DNA of 6,309 nucleotides from Anaerolineales bacterium (GTDB taxonomy: Bacteria; Chloroflexota; Anaerolineae; Anaerolineales; UBA4823), in NCBI GenBank assembly GCA_026415275.1, contig JAOAHK010000161.1, forward strand, positions 1 through 6,309, read 5' to 3'. Both the position numbers and the translations under genes were made by a program. The notes below the pieces were generated by a model. It saw nothing but the letters and a program-made list of their open reading frames with translations. It did not search any database and was not told the origin of the DNA. Shown here in pieces: positions 6,292 to 6,309 of this stretch; position 1 is the first letter of the stretch; each line of letters opens with the position of its first letter.

Positions 6292-6309
6292 CTGTCTCTT
6301 ATACACATC
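6292..6309. other. Untrimmed Nextera/Tn5 mosaic-end adapter at the contig end
   Basis: CTGTCTCTTATACACATC is identical to 18 of the 19 bases of the reverse-complemented Tn5 mosaic end used in Nextera transposase libraries. Read on the - strand it translates to the well-known contaminant peptide MCIRDS. It sits exactly at the window end, with no transposon sequence around it, so it is a library artefact and not a natural insertion. Confidence 0.97.

Noticed and set aside
6292..6309. Tn5/IS50 end as evidence of a natural transposon insertion
   Set aside because: It is the hyperactive mosaic-end sequence of sequencing kits, placed exactly at the sequence end with no transposase or target duplication visible.
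1..6309. CRISPR array, tRNA, rRNA, insertion sequence or prophage genes
   Set aside because: No regularly spaced repeats, no tRNA-like cloverleaf or rRNA sequence noticed by eye, and no transposase, integrase or phage protein among the translations.

Overview
The window is a roughly 50% GC, tightly packed bacterial fragment with seven protein genes: six complete or near complete, and one cut off at the right end. No RNA gene, mobile element, CRISPR array or long tandem repeat was found. The SIS-type bifunctional phosphoglucose/phosphomannose isomerase, the GTxxFGG-type branched-chain aminotransferase and the family sometimes labelled 'quinate 5-dehydrogenase' suggest a Chloroflexota (Anaerolineae-like) or related bacterium. 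That assignment rests on recalled family resemblance, not on a search. The last 18 bases match the Tn5 mosaic end used in Nextera libraries, so the right edge is an untrimmed adapter at a contig end, probably from a metagenome or draft assembly. Biological sequence ends at about 6291.

Layout: (1) On the + strand, 63-1136 encodes the hexose-phosphate isomerase. (2) On the - strand, 3326 down to 1133 is a compact three-gene operon: a conserved protein of unknown activity (recalled label quinate 5-dehydrogenase), a MobA/IspD-like nucleotidyltransferase and a PAP2 membrane phosphatase. The genes are joined by TAATG and ATGA stop/start overlaps. (3) A 221-bp divergent intergenic region carries a TATAAT-type -10 candidate and strong ribosome binding sites. 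(4) On the + strand, 3548-4495 encodes a branched-chain amino acid aminotransferase (ilvE-like). (5) On the - strand, from the right edge down to 4492, lie the C-terminal part of a heparinase II/III-family protein and a WbuB-like GT4 glycosyltransferase, 14 nt apart.

Both convergent gene pairs (isomerase/PAP2 and aminotransferase/GT4) overlap by exactly 4 nt at their stop codons, so there is no room for an intergenic terminator at either junction.

Functionally, the isomerase supplies fructose-6-P/mannose-6-P for sugar nucleotides, and the GT4-heparinase pair looks like part of an exopolysaccharide or cell-surface glycan locus. IlvE is amino-acid housekeeping. The three-gene - strand operon is the least explained part. 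Its composition (putative small-molecule enzyme, nucleotidyltransferase, membrane phosphatase) would fit making an activated headgroup for a lipid or glycan, but no substrate can be read from the sequence.
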